A program made the translations under genes and the position numbers. Shown here piece after piece: positions 26,737 to 35,863 of a stretch of DNA of 64,000 nt. Below the pieces are notes generated by a model. That model worked only from the letters and a program-made list of their open reading frames with translations, ran no database searches and was not told where the DNA came from. The stretch is from Flavobacteriales bacterium (GTDB taxonomy: Bacteria; Bacteroidota; Bacteroidia; Flavobacteriales_F; PHOS-HE28): assembly GCA_016704485.1 (NCBI GenBank), contig JADJAA010000002.1, positions 930,001 through 994,000 of the forward strand, read 5' to 3'. Position 1 is the stretch's first letter. Every line of letters starts with the position of its first letter.

Positions 26737-28782
26737 ATGCCCTTCGAACTCATCTCAGAATTTCAGCCAACAGGCGATCAACCGGAGGCCATAAAGCAAT
26801 TGGTCGCAGGGCTGAATGAAGGCGTAACGGCACAAACACTCTTAGGCGTAACCGGTTCCGGGAAGACCTTCACCGTTGCGAACGTGATCGCCGAAGTGGA
26901 TCGCCCAACGTTGATCCTGAGCCATAACAAGACCTTGGCAGCTCAGCTCTATGGGGAATTCAAGCATTTCTTTCCGAATGACAGCGTGGAGTATTTCGTA
27001 AGCTATTACGACTATTACCAACCAGAGGCATTCCTACCGACCACTGGCACCTACATTGAAAAGGACCTTAGCATCAATGACGAGATCGAAAAGTTGCGGT
27101 TGGCCACCACCAGTAGCCTACTCAGCGGGAAGCGGAACATCATCGTAGTTGCAAGTGTCAGCTGCATCTATGGCATCGGAAATCCTGCTGAATTCCATAA
27201 GACGATCATTCATTTGAAAACGGGGCAGAAGGTTACCCGGAACGCCTTGCTCCACCTGTTCGTTTCTGCATTGTACAGTCGCAAGGACGTTGATCCTACC
27301 CGAGGCAACTTCCGTGTGCGTGGTGATGTTGTGGAGGTTTTCCTGGCGTATGCCGATGAAGGATTGCGCATCCATTTCTGGGGCGATGAGATCGAACGCA
27401 TGGAACGCTTCGATACACTGACGAACCGTACGATCGAAACACAGCAGGAAGTAACCGTTTACCCTGCCAACATCTTTGTAACGAGCAAGGAAACCATGAC
27501 GAATGCGATCCATGCGATCCAAGCGGATATGGTGAAGCAGGTCGATTTCTTCAAAGAGATCGGCAAGCATTTGGAAGCAAAACGCCTCGAAGAACGCACG
27601 CTCTATGATCTTGAGATGATGCGCGAACTGGGGTATTGTTCCGGGATCGAGAACTACAGCCGCTATTTCGATCAACGTGAAGTTGGCCAACGACCGTTCT
27701 GCTTATTGGACTACTTCCCGGACGATTTCCTCATGGTGATCGACGAGAGCCACGTGACCGTGAGCCAGGTCACTGCAATGTACGGTGGTGATCGATCGCG
27801 CAAACTGAATTTGGTGGAATACGGATTCCGGTTACCGAGTGCGATGGACAATCGCCCTCTGAAATTCGAGGAATTCGAAGGGATGATGGGACAGACCCTG
27901 TTCGTAAGTGCCACGCCTGCGGATTATGAGTTGGAGCGGAGTGAAGGCGTTATCGTGGAACAGGTGGTACGACCTACGGGGCTATTGGACCCACCGATCG
28001 AAGTTCGCCCAAGCAAGGACCAGATCGATGATCTATTGTATGAGATCCGGCAGCGTGCAGAAAAAGAAGAACGCGTGCTGGTGACGACATTGACCAAACG
28101 CATGGCCGAAGAATTGAATGAATTCCTTGGCAAGAACGGCGTGCGATCCAAGTATATCCATAGCGATGTTGAGACCTTGGAACGGATCGAGATCTTACGC
28201 CAGCTCCGGTTGGGCATGTTCGATGTACTTGTTGGGGTGAACCTATTACGTGAGGGGTTGGACCTTCCGGAAGTAAGTCTGGTAGCTGTTCTGGACGCGG
28301 ACAAGGAAGGGTTTCTGCGCAGCAATAGATCGCTCACACAAACAGCAGGACGTGCAGCGCGAAATGTGAACGGACGTGTGATCTTTTATGCGGACAAGAT
28401 CACGAAGAGCATGCAACGCACCATGGACGATACCGACCGTAGGCGTGAAAAACAAATGGCTTACAACGAAGAGAACGGAATAACGCCAACACAGATCAAA
28501 CGTGACCGTGGCGATGTGATGAGACAGACTGCCGTAATCGACATCCATGATGCAGCGGGTCGCAGAGCGTACGTAGAGCCGGAAGAGTACAGTTTGGCTG
28601 CTGACCCTGTGGTTCAGTTCATGACGCAAGAGCAGATCACAAGGAACGTGGATCTATTGGAATTGCAAATGCGGAAAGCCTCCAAGGAACTTGACTTCAT
28701 AGCAGCAGCACAATTACGGGATGACCTTTTCGCGATGCGGAAACTATTGAGCGAAAAGGAGAAGGCGTCCAAGGAAGATTGA
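26737..28782 (+). CDS. uvrB: Excinuclease ABC subunit B
   Basis: A 681-residue helicase-like subunit of nucleotide excision repair. Walker A is GVTGSGKTFTVANV near residue 40, the beta-hairpin region is EYFVSYYDYYQPEAFLPTTG, the Walker B-type site is MVIDESHVTVSQVTAMYGGD, and motif VI is QTAGRAARNVNGRVIFYAD. The UVR motif that contacts UvrC is at the C-terminus (SKELDFIAAAQLRDDLFAMR). Length is normal. It follows the palindrome cluster on the plus strand. Confidence 0.97.
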   Translation: MPFELISEFQPTGDQPEAIKQLVAGLNEGVTAQTLLGVTGSGKTFTVANVIAEVDRPTLILSHNKTLAAQLYGEFKHFFPNDSVEYFVSYYDYYQPEAFLPTTGTYIEKDLSINDEIEKLRLATTSSLLSGKRNIIVVASVSCIYGIGNPAEFHKTIIHLKTGQKVTRNALLHLFVSALYSRKDVDPTRGNFRVRGDVVEVFLAYADEGLRIHFWGDEIERMERFDTLTNRTIETQQEVTVYPANIFVTSKETMTNAIHAIQADMVKQVDFFKEIGKHLEAKRLEERTLYDLEMMRELGYCSGIENYSRYFDQREVGQRPFCLLDYFPDDFLMVIDESHVTVSQVTAMYGGDRSRKLNLVEYGFRLPSAMDNRPLKFEEFEGMMGQTLFVSATPADYELERSEGVIVEQVVRPTGLLDPPIEVRPSKDQIDDLLYEIRQRAEKEERVLVTTLTKRMAEELNEFLGKNGVRSKYIHSDVETLERIEILRQLRLGMFDVLVGVNLLREGLDLPEVSLVAVLDADKEGFLRSNRSLTQTAGRAARNVNGRVIFYADKITKSMQRTMDDTDRRREKQMAYNEENGITPTQIKRDRGDVMRQTAVIDIHDAAGRRAYVEPEEYSLAADPVVQFMTQEQITRNVDLLELQMRKASKELDFIAAAQLRDDLFAMRKLLSEKEKASKED

Positions 28783-28917
28783 AGGATCGCAGATCGAAAG
28801 CGGGTCACATTTGTTACATTTGGATCTTCCGCACACTTCGGATCCATGTCACGTTTGGATCTGCAGCGCTGCTTTGCTCAGTTAATCATCTACCCTCCTA
28901 ATAACCGACCATAACAT

Positions 28918-30480
28918 ATGAAACTAGTTTACGCCCTCGCGATCTCGGCAGGAACCTTGAGCGCATTACCTGGAAATTCGCAGATCTCTTATGGAGGTCA
29001 TCCATACGGGATCACGCATACGGTGGATCTTGCTGAAGCGCCTCTGAGCGTGATGGCTGATGTGGATGCCGAAGCACTTATGGCGGTGGATGCCGATCGT
29101 GCAGCACAAGGCATCAAAGGCCCTTATCGTTTCGGGTTCAACCACGCTACCGACCTTTCGTTGGAGAACAGCGGTGTTTGGCAAACGCTTTCCAATGGTG
29201 ATCGCGTTTGGCGTTTGGCCATCCAATGCCCTGGTGCATTCAGCATCAACTTCGAATTCCACGATTACGTTATCCCTGAAGGCGCGCAAGTGTTCGTTTA
29301 CAATGAACTTGGCGATGTACTAGGTGCTTTCGAGGAAGGTAGCAATGCGGGCAATACGATACTAGGAGTAACCCAATTGGCCGGTGAAAAGATCACGATC
29401 GAATATGTTGAACCTTTGGCAGTGCGCGGTCTTGGTCGTTTGATGGTGGGACAGGTAACTCATGGCTATCGTGATATCATGCACATGCAAAAAGGCCTTG
29501 GCGACAGTGGTTCTTGCAACAACAATGTGATCTGCCCTGTTGGTGATGACTGGCGCGACCAGATCAACAGTGTGGCCATGATAACTGTTGGTGGAAGCGG
29601 AATTTGTTCTGGTACGTTGATCAACAACTGCGCTGTTGACGGAACACCTTACTTTCTTACTGCGAACCATTGCTTGGGCGGAGAGACCTCGTGGGTCTTC
29701 CGTTTCAACTGGCAGAGCCCTAATTGCGTCGCCAACCAGAATGGCCCAACGAACCAGACCATCTCCGGTTCAACATTAAAGGCTAGCAGCGCCGGAAGTG
29801 ACGTGGCATTGCTACAGATGAATGGTACGCCACCTGGAGCCTATGGTGTCTACTATTCAGGCTGGAATAATGGCACGACCGCTGCTTCCAACGTTACGTG
29901 CATCCACCATCCTAGTGGTGATGTGAAGAAGATATCTTTCGAGAACCAAGCCGTGACCAGCGCAAGTTTTGGAGGTGCTCAATGCTGGCGCGTTGCAGCA
30001 TGGGATGATGGAACCACCGAACCGGGTTCATCCGGCAGTGGACTATGGGATCAGAATAAGCGGCTCGTAGGCCAATTGTATGGTGGTCAAGCCGATTGCA
30101 GTAACAATGTCAATGACTATTTCGGTAGATTGAGTGTTAGTTTCCCGTTGATCAATACATGGTTGGGTAACTGCGGCACTACCTTGGATGGTTATGATCC
30201 ATCGACCGTTGGCATCAATGACGTTGCTACCGATCTGGAATTGGAGGTATTACCGAACCCTACGACCGGTGTGCTTTCCGTTATGCTGCCAACCACATTC
30301 CGGACCGGTGCAACGTTGAAGGTGTTCGATATGGTAGGTAAAGTGGTTCTTACTCGCATTGTTACCAACAACAAAGAGCGCATCAATTTGGACCTAACGG
30401 ACCGTAACGAAGGCGTTTATATCCTCCAGGTCGAGAACGGAACGACACGTGCAACTGAGCGGATCCTATTGACACACTAA
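28918..30480 (+). CDS. Secreted S1-like serine protease with T9SS sorting tail
   Basis: A 520-residue protein with signal peptide (MKLVYALAISAGTLSALPGNSQ). A beta-rich N-terminal region (about 70-200) precedes a trypsin-like domain. The triad is readable: His in PYFLTANHCLGG, Asp in GSDVALLQMNGTPP and Ser in TEPGSSGSGLWDQNKRLVGQ. The fold resembles lysyl endopeptidases. The last 80 residues begin LEVLPNPTTGVLSV and end in TERILLTH, a type A T9SS C-terminal sorting domain that directs export and anchoring. It is the first of two tandem paralogues. Confidence 0.9.
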   Translation: MKLVYALAISAGTLSALPGNSQISYGGHPYGITHTVDLAEAPLSVMADVDAEALMAVDADRAAQGIKGPYRFGFNHATDLSLENSGVWQTLSNGDRVWRLAIQCPGAFSINFEFHDYVIPEGAQVFVYNELGDVLGAFEEGSNAGNTILGVTQLAGEKITIEYVEPLAVRGLGRLMVGQVTHGYRDIMHMQKGLGDSGSCNNNVICPVGDDWRDQINSVAMITVGGSGICSGTLINNCAVDGTPYFLTANHCLGGETSWVFRFNWQSPNCVANQNGPTNQTISGSTLKASSAGSDVALLQMNGTPPGAYGVYYSGWNNGTTAASNVTCIHHPSGDVKKISFENQAVTSASFGGAQCWRVAAWDDGTTEPGSSGSGLWDQNKRLVGQLYGGQADCSNNVNDYFGRLSVSFPLINTWLGNCGTTLDGYDPSTVGINDVATDLELEVLPNPTTGVLSVMLPTTFRTGATLKVFDMVGKVVLTRIVTNNKERINLDLTDRNEGVYILQVENGTTRATERILLTH

Positions 30481-30498
30481 GGCATTTCAAATTCGCTG

Positions 30499-30544
30499 AA
30501 CCCGGCCCGAGTCCATTTTCATTGGTTCGGGCCGGTTTTATTTT
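30499..30544 (+). terminator. Intrinsic terminator between the two protease genes
   Basis: AACCCGGCCCGA and TCGGGCCGGTT form a GC-rich stem (one bulged base) around a 16-nt loop, followed by TTATTTT. It ends the first protease transcript, so the two paralogues are separate units. Confidence 0.8.
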
Positions 30545-30588
30545 GACCCGCCCTATCTTCACGATCCGAATCAACTACACGCACTACC

Positions 30589-32799
30589 ATGCTGAGACAC
30601 ACTACCCTCTTATTAAGTTCCATCCTTGCTTCCGGCCTCATGGCACAGATCTCCTATGGTGGCCGCGCACTTGGTCTGCAAGGTGATGTTCTTCCCGAGG
30701 CACCACTTGTGCGCATGCATACGGTTGATGTTGACGCATTGCTCGCCGAGGATGCTGCGCGCGAAGCAGCTGGGATCAAAGGGCCTTACCGATATGGGTT
30801 CAATCATGCGGTTGACCTGAACACGGAGAACAGCGGTATTTGGCATACCCTGCGTGATGGTGATCGCGTATGGCGTATAAGCATTGAATGCCCCGGTGCG
30901 ATTACGACCAATTTTCAATTCCACGATTACGTGGTGCCGGAAGGAGCACGCGTTTTCGTCTACAACACAGCAGGCTTGCAGTTGGGAGCTTATACTGCGG
31001 ACAGCAATCCGGGACACACGTCCATGGGAGTGCAGCAGATCCCTGGTGATCGGATCACGATCGAATACCATGAACCAGTTGCTGTCGCAGGGCAAGGGCG
31101 ATTGATGATCGGACAAGTGACGCACGGCTATCGCGACCCGTTCAATTTTGCACGTGATCTTGGTGATAGTGGCAGTTGCAACATCAATGTGATCTGCCCG
31201 GAAGGACTGGGTTGGGAAGATGAAGTACGCTCCGTTGCATTGATCGATGCAGGTGGTGGATATTGCACAGGTACCATGATCAACAATTGCGCGCAGGATA
31301 GCACACCCTACTTCCTTACCGCGAACCATTGCTTGGGCGGCGGCGTGGACAATTGGGTATTCCGATGGAACTGGAACAGCCCGACCTGTGACCCTACCGA
31401 AGACGCACCACAGGACCAGACCATTGCAGGCAGTACACTGTTGGTGAACAGCGCTGGAACGGACGTTGCTTTATTGGAATTGAACAGCATTCCACCGGAA
31501 GAGTATGCCGTACACTACGCCGGATGGGACCATGGTCAGGACCCTGCAGAGACCATGACGGGGATCCATCATCCACGTGGCGATATCAAGAAGATCTCCC
31601 ATTCGGATGGTCCTGCGATCACCGGCACTATGAGCGGTGCGGATTGCTGGCAAGTACAACTTTGGGCCGCCGGAACCACCGAGCCAGGCTCCAGTGGCAG
31701 TGGCCTTTGGAATCAGGACCATCGCTTGGTCGGGCAGCTTTTTGGTGGCGAAGCAGCGTGTGGGAATAGTGTGAATGACTTCTATGGAAAGCTCGTTACC
31801 AGCTGGCCCCTGCTTGAAGAATACTTGGGAGATTGTTCCGATACGCTGGATGGTTGGGACCTTGGCGAAACGGTTTTTATACCCGACACGAATGATGCTG
31901 CCGTAACATCCATCGCCAACATCCCAACGCTCTTGTGCGGAACGGATTCCATCATTCCGCAGATCTCTTTAAAGAACAACAGCAACGTGGTGATGACCAT
32001 GATGGACGTGATCTACGGTCTCGTCGGTGGAATTGAGGACACCTTGAATTGGACCGGTACACTTCAACCGGACCAAACGGTGATCCTCTTCCTACCAACG
32101 ATCTACGTACCGAATGGCGAACAGATACTGAACGTCTCTGCCAGTATGCCGAACGGAATTCCGGATGCGAACTTGGATAACGACACATGGAGCTTTGCAT
32201 TCACTGTTGTCTATCCGAGCGAGACCGTTATTCTGGCCCTGACCCCGGACAATTACGGTGCGGACATTACGTGGGAGATCACCAGCTCCATTGGTACGGT
32301 GTTGTATGAAGGTGGCCCATACACCAACAACAACTCGGGCGTTACGGACTCACTGATGTTCTGCTTAACGGACACTTGTTACACGTTCACGATCTACGAT
32401 GAATTCGGTGACGGCATTTGTTGCGACGCGGGCGAAGGACATTATGAGATCTTCGGACTGTACGGCAACGAATACGCAAGCAGCGATGGCCAATACACGT
32501 TTCAGAACAGCAACTCCTTTTGTGTGAGTTTGGTAGGCATCAACGAACCAACGGACGCCGGTACACTGAACCTCTACCCGAACCCGACGACCGGAAACCT
32601 CACCGTACAACTGGCCGGCATGGAAGGAAGAACGGAACTAACGCTCTTGGACAACACGGGCCGCATTGTGGAGCAACGGATTGTTAACGGAACCAAGCAA
32701 CTCACTCTTGACCTCAGCACATTGGCAGAAGGCCTGTACGCATTGCAAGCGCAACATGCCGGTGGCCGTGTGGTGCAGCAGGTGATGGTGGTTCGTTAG
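30589..32799 (+). CDS. Secreted S1-like serine protease with extra domains and T9SS tail
   Basis: A 736-residue paralogue of the preceding gene, closely similar by eye over residues 1-415 (QISYGGRALGL, AAGIKGPYRYGFNHAVDL). The triad is intact: His in FLTANHCLGGG, Asp in AGTDVALLELNSIPP, Ser in TEPGSSGSGLWNQDHRLVGQ. It then carries two additional modules before the tail: a CARDB-like beta-sandwich (about 440-540) and a domain with the phrase IYDEFGDGICCDAGEGHYEI (about 545-650). The type A T9SS tail starts NLYPNPTTGNLTVQLAG. Substrate is unknown; tandem duplication with domain gain is the simplest history. Confidence 0.9.
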   Translation: MLRHTTLLLSSILASGLMAQISYGGRALGLQGDVLPEAPLVRMHTVDVDALLAEDAAREAAGIKGPYRYGFNHAVDLNTENSGIWHTLRDGDRVWRISIECPGAITTNFQFHDYVVPEGARVFVYNTAGLQLGAYTADSNPGHTSMGVQQIPGDRITIEYHEPVAVAGQGRLMIGQVTHGYRDPFNFARDLGDSGSCNINVICPEGLGWEDEVRSVALIDAGGGYCTGTMINNCAQDSTPYFLTANHCLGGGVDNWVFRWNWNSPTCDPTEDAPQDQTIAGSTLLVNSAGTDVALLELNSIPPEEYAVHYAGWDHGQDPAETMTGIHHPRGDIKKISHSDGPAITGTMSGADCWQVQLWAAGTTEPGSSGSGLWNQDHRLVGQLFGGEAACGNSVNDFYGKLVTSWPLLEEYLGDCSDTLDGWDLGETVFIPDTNDAAVTSIANIPTLLCGTDSIIPQISLKNNSNVVMTMMDVIYGLVGGIEDTLNWTGTLQPDQTVILFLPTIYVPNGEQILNVSASMPNGIPDANLDNDTWSFAFTVVYPSETVILALTPDNYGADITWEITSSIGTVLYEGGPYTNNNSGVTDSLMFCLTDTCYTFTIYDEFGDGICCDAGEGHYEIFGLYGNEYASSDGQYTFQNSNSFCVSLVGINEPTDAGTLNLYPNPTTGNLTVQLAGMEGRTELTLLDNTGRIVEQRIVNGTKQLTLDLSTLAEGLYALQAQHAGGRVVQQVMVVR

Positions 32800-32859
32800 G
32801 GATCGCCGGGACTTGTTTGTGAAAACAAGTGAGGGCTTGTAGGCAGGCTTATGTGATTA

Positions 32860-33752
32860 GAAGGAATCTCAAAAATAAGCATTGCCTAAGTTATCTATGA
32901 ACACTGGGCTTTGATCAACTTTTTAATGTTCCAGTTGATCTTCTTCTTTGGCGCAATGTACTTCGCTAAGAAAAGCGATGGACATCAGCGACAAGCAATG
33001 GGAAGTGTTGGAAAAACCGCTTACAAGTATTTTTCATAAGAGCGAAACACGTGGCAGGCCCAGACAAGATCCACGTGCGGTGCTTAACGGGATCTTGTGG
33101 ATATGCCGGACCGGTGCACCATGGGCAGATCTACCTGGCAGATACCCGCCATACCAGACTTGCCATCGGTACCACAAACACTGGTGCAAGAGCGGTTCTT
33201 GGGATAAACTGCTGCATGCTCTTGCATCGGATCTACGCGATCGAGGAAGATCGACATTACCGAATGCTTTATCGATGGCACCTTCGCAAGTGCCAAAAAA
33301 AGGGGGCTTGTGTTGGACCTACTAAGAAAGGGAAAGGCACCAAGATCATGGCAGTCACAGACGCTGTTGGTATTCCTCTCACCGTACGGGCCTTTAGCGC
33401 CAGCACCCATGAAGTAAAGCTAGCCGATAGGACGATCCGTTCGTGTGCCATAAAGCCCAAACGTGTGATCGCCGACAGGGCGTACGACAGTGACAAACTA
33501 AGACGCACATTGAAGAAACGCGGAATCCAACTGGTATGTCCGCACAGGAGTAACAGAAAACGACAAGTGCATCAAGATGGACGGGAATTACGGCGCTACA
33601 AACGCCGCTGGAAGGTCGAAAGGTTGTTCGCGTGGTTGTTTAACTCGCGCCGTACATTCGTTCGGTATGAATACCATGCAGACCTCTTCTTAGGCATGGT
33701 GCAGTTGGCTTGCGTAATGATAATTCTCAAAAGTTATTTTTGAGATGGCTTC
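32860..33752 (+). mobile_element. IS5-family insertion sequence (IS427-like), inactive copy
   Basis: An 893-bp element. Ends read TAGAAGGAATCTCAAAAATAA (from 32858) and, as reverse complement of the right end, TAGAAGCCATCTCAAAAATAA (to 33754): 21 bp with two mismatches. A TA dinucleotide on each side (32858-32859 and 33753-33754) fits the TA target duplication of this group. The inside holds one transposase gene split by frameshifts. It marks the left edge of an accessory region. Confidence 0.85.
32978..33743 (+). pseudogene. IS5-type transposase, frameshifted
   Basis: Frame 1 runs from the ATG at 32978 (MDISDKQWEVLEKPL) to about 33244 (ALASDLRDRG). The catalytic Asp phrase KIDITECFIDGTFASAKK is in a different frame (about 33247-33300), reached by a -1 shift at 33244-33250 that looks like loss of one A. 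A second -1 shift is needed at the run A7G5 (33295-33306) to continue as KKGACVGPTKKGKGTKIM to the stop at 33743. The second site is a classical slippery sequence used for programmed frameshifting in this IS group; the first looks like a genuine lesion. No intact transposase can be made. Confidence 0.8.
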
Positions 33753-33879
33753 TAGATACTTCATGTAAGTGCATAACATATTCGCCTATAACAAACCCAC
33801 TAGCAACCAGTTACAACAAACTGTCGACTTAGCAGAATAACACGCATTATGTGTTACATGATTGTTGCCGCACATAGGA

Positions 33880-34551
33880 ATGACGAACATCGAGCTTAGA
33901 AATATTGACCCTGAGGACATCGAAGACCTGCTCTTAGAAGTGGAGGCTTCGTTCGATATCAAATTCACGGATAACGAGCTTGCTCACGTACGGACTTTCG
34001 GAGATATAATTGACCACATCAAGAGCAAGATTAAGCTCGTTAATACGGACGATTGCACAACTCAGCAAGCCTTTTACAAATTGCGGCGGGCAATATTTAC
34101 AACGCTGCAAATTGACAAGGATAGGCTAACTCCTGATACTTTGCTCCAAGAGCTATTACCAAGGAAGACTAGAAAAACCGGAATAGAAAGTATTGAACAA
34201 GCCTTAGGGTTCAAGTTATCAATCGTACGACCGCCTCATATCGTGACTGGCTTTCTGATAATACTTCTTTTAGGTTCTTTCATTGGACTGTTTTACAACT
34301 GGCTGTTTGGACTTGCTGGTCTTGGACTTGCAATTTGTGGATTATGGCTTGCATTAAAACCAGGAAACGAGCTTGACATTAAAACTGTAGGACAACTTGC
34401 AGTGAAAATGACTAGAGAAAATTACTTAAAGTCCAGACGCAATCCCAAGACTTACAATAACACCGAAATAGAGAAAGTCCTGACCGATTGGTTCAGCTAT
34501 GACTTCGGTATTGACAAGAGTAAGCTGACCAGAGAAGCTCGATTGACTTGA
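33880..34551 (+). CDS. ACP-like membrane protein of unknown function
   Basis: A 223-residue protein, no family recognised. Residues 1-50 (LRNIDPEDIEDLLLEVEASF, then TFGDIIDHIKSKI) resemble the second half of an acyl carrier protein but lack the DSL Ser that carries phosphopantetheine. Residues about 60-110 repeat a similar helical pattern (AFYKLRRAIFTTLQIDKDRL). Two adjacent membrane helices follow (about 120-158), then a charged C-terminal domain. I start at ATG 33880; a TTG at 33862 would add six residues. An 11-bp inverted repeat (TTGTTGCCGCA at 33862, TGCGGCAACAA at 34568) flanks the gene. It is AT-richer than its surroundings, suggesting acquisition. Confidence 0.7.
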   Translation: MTNIELRNIDPEDIEDLLLEVEASFDIKFTDNELAHVRTFGDIIDHIKSKIKLVNTDDCTTQQAFYKLRRAIFTTLQIDKDRLTPDTLLQELLPRKTRKTGIESIEQALGFKLSIVRPPHIVTGFLIILLLGSFIGLFYNWLFGLAGLGLAICGLWLALKPGNELDIKTVGQLAVKMTRENYLKSRRNPKTYNNTEIEKVLTDWFSYDFGIDKSKLTREARLT

Positions 34552-34684
34552 AAAAGAAATAAAACGATGCGGCAACAAAGGCTAAACCACACGCCCAACC
34601 CTCCAACCGTTGCGCGATGCTTTAGCCAAACCGATATGTCATCGACCGGACCATAATTTAGTTCTTGATACGACGCTGACCCAC

Positions 34685-34715
34685 TTGCTGAAAAGTTAAT
34701 TATTATTTACCTTTG
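34685..34715 (+). promoter_or_regulatory. Promoter for hicAB (TTG / TACCTTTG)
   Basis: TACCTTTG at 34708-34715 matches the -7 consensus TAnnTTTG exactly, with TTG at 34685-34687 as a candidate -33 element (20-bp spacing). It ends 3 bp before the hicA ATG, so the transcript would be leaderless. Confidence 0.5.
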
Positions 34716-34718
34716 TCA

Positions 34719-34903
34719 ATGAAGTGTTCCGAAGCTTTACGAATACTGAAGAGGAATGGGTGGTATCCTGTTTCCAACAGGGTTCACATGTAAAACTGAA
34801 ACATAATGAGATAGCTGGCACGATCATTTTTCCGGATCATGGCAGCCAGGAACTAGGACACGGACTACAGAAGAAGCTTTTCAAACAAGCGGGGATCAAA
34901 TGA
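34719..34903 (+). pseudogene. hicA: hicA-like mRNA interferase toxin, frameshifted
   Basis: The first frame reads MKCSEALRILKRNGWYPVS and then stops after 24 codons at 34791-34793. Shifting one base near 34773-34776 restores QQGSHVKLKHNEIAGTIIFP and DHGSQELGHGLQKKLFKQAG up to the stop at 34901-34903. Together this is a complete 61-residue HicA with the catalytic His in GSH. One C seems missing from TCCCAACAG. HicA is a double-stranded-RNA-binding-fold RNase toxin. Either the toxin is dead or the base is a sequencing error. Confidence 0.85.
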
Positions 34904-35301
34904 TCAAAGAGATGAAGAAATTGAAAAAGAAGATAGACATCGTTGTAGAGAAAACAGCTACCGGATATTCGGCATACGCTGAAGACCAAGGAGCATTCAC
35001 CACTTCTAAGAACATCCCTTCGCTCTACGAGAATCTATTGGAAGCACTTAATCTTCACTACGAAGAACATGGCTATTTGGTCACAGCTGATAATCTGCGA
35101 TTGAGGATGGACCTTCAACAGTTCTTCCAGTACTACAAGGTACTCAATGCAAACTTCCTAGCGAAACGGATCGGAATGAATCCAAGCCTGTTATCCCAGT
35201 ATGTGCGAGGGAAGAAACAACCATCGAATAAACAGACCGAAAAGATCATGCACGGCATTCAGAATATCGGTATGGAATTGTCCTCGATCAACTTTGTATG
35301 A
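34900..35301 (+). CDS. hicB: HicB-family antitoxin with helix-turn-helix
   Basis: A 133-residue antitoxin whose ATG overlaps the hicA stop (ATGA). The N-terminal half (KIDIVVEKTATGYSAYAEDQ, then LYENLLEALNLHYEEHGY) is the degraded-RNase-H-like HicB domain that binds the toxin. The C-terminal half (NFLAKRIGMNPSLLSQYVRG) is an XRE-type helix-turn-helix that would bind the operon promoter. The gene is intact although hicA is not, so it may persist as a solitary regulator. Confidence 0.85.
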   Translation: MIKEMKKLKKKIDIVVEKTATGYSAYAEDQGAFTTSKNIPSLYENLLEALNLHYEEHGYLVTADNLRLRMDLQQFFQYYKVLNANFLAKRIGMNPSLLSQYVRGKKQPSNKQTEKIMHGIQNIGMELSSINFV

Positions 35302-35303
35302 AC

Positions 35304-35383
35304 GGATAAGAAAAGACCAACACGCAATAAGCTGTAATCGGCTTAGGCCGCATAGATCCCGCAACCGAGCCGAAACCTTATCC
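35304..35383. repeat. Nested inverted repeats after hicB
   Basis: GGATAAG (35304-35310) pairs with CTTATCC (35377-35383), and inside it TCGGCT (35338-35343) pairs with AGCCGA (35368-35373). The structure starts 3 bp after the hicB stop. It could be a 3' mRNA structure or a recombination site; there is no T-run. Confidence 0.4.
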
Positions 35384-35420
35384 AAAAAGCCGATACATTC
35401 ATGCGTTAGCTACCTACCAC

Positions 35421-35525
35421 TCAATACTTCCACAAGTAGTACATCAGCTTCACGTACTCGTTGGTCACCATCAATAGTCTGTCAACGCTTTGCCACCAGC
35501 GGTTACTGTCGTAACGGTCGGAGTG
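35421..35525 (-). pseudogene. 3' fragment of a DUF218 (YdcF/SanA-like) gene
   Basis: On the minus strand this stretch reads AHSDRYDSNRWWQSVDRLLM and VTNEYVKLMYYLWKY followed by TGA. It is nearly identical to the last 35 residues of the intact DUF218 gene at 56523-57167 (SDRYDSNRWWQSEDGLLM...). The similarity ends abruptly upstream. No start or remaining body is present. It is therefore a gene remnant or a copied 3' end. The surrounding 35302-35863 region otherwise holds no supported gene. Confidence 0.8.
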
Positions 35526-35863
35526 AGCGGGGTTTCTTAAACGAAAGGTCTACTGAGATCCTGAAACGCGGTATTTCATTCATCAACGTATAGTCAACAG
35601 TAATGCCTGCCGAGCCTCAGGCATACGCCAGGGAAGAGCACCACATAAAAGCGGACCCGATCCAAGGCACATACAATATCTCGTTGGATAACCGCGCAGA
35701 TCTTCGCATGCAATAGCATCAGGCGTGTTAATAGGACCATCAATCGGCTGGATACTATATTAGCTGGTAACCAACACACTACCGAACTGTAACAAAAAAC
35801 AATGACCTAGTTTTATGACACATATTGTTTGTTATTCGATCGAAACCAAATGAACAGATCCAA

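Noticed and set aside
27118..27690. 190-codon minus-strand frame inside uvrB
   Set aside because: Shadow of uvrB; no promoter or family signature.
30613..31329. 238-codon minus-strand frame inside the second protease gene
   Set aside because: Opposite strand of a clearly coding gene; His/Cys-rich noise.
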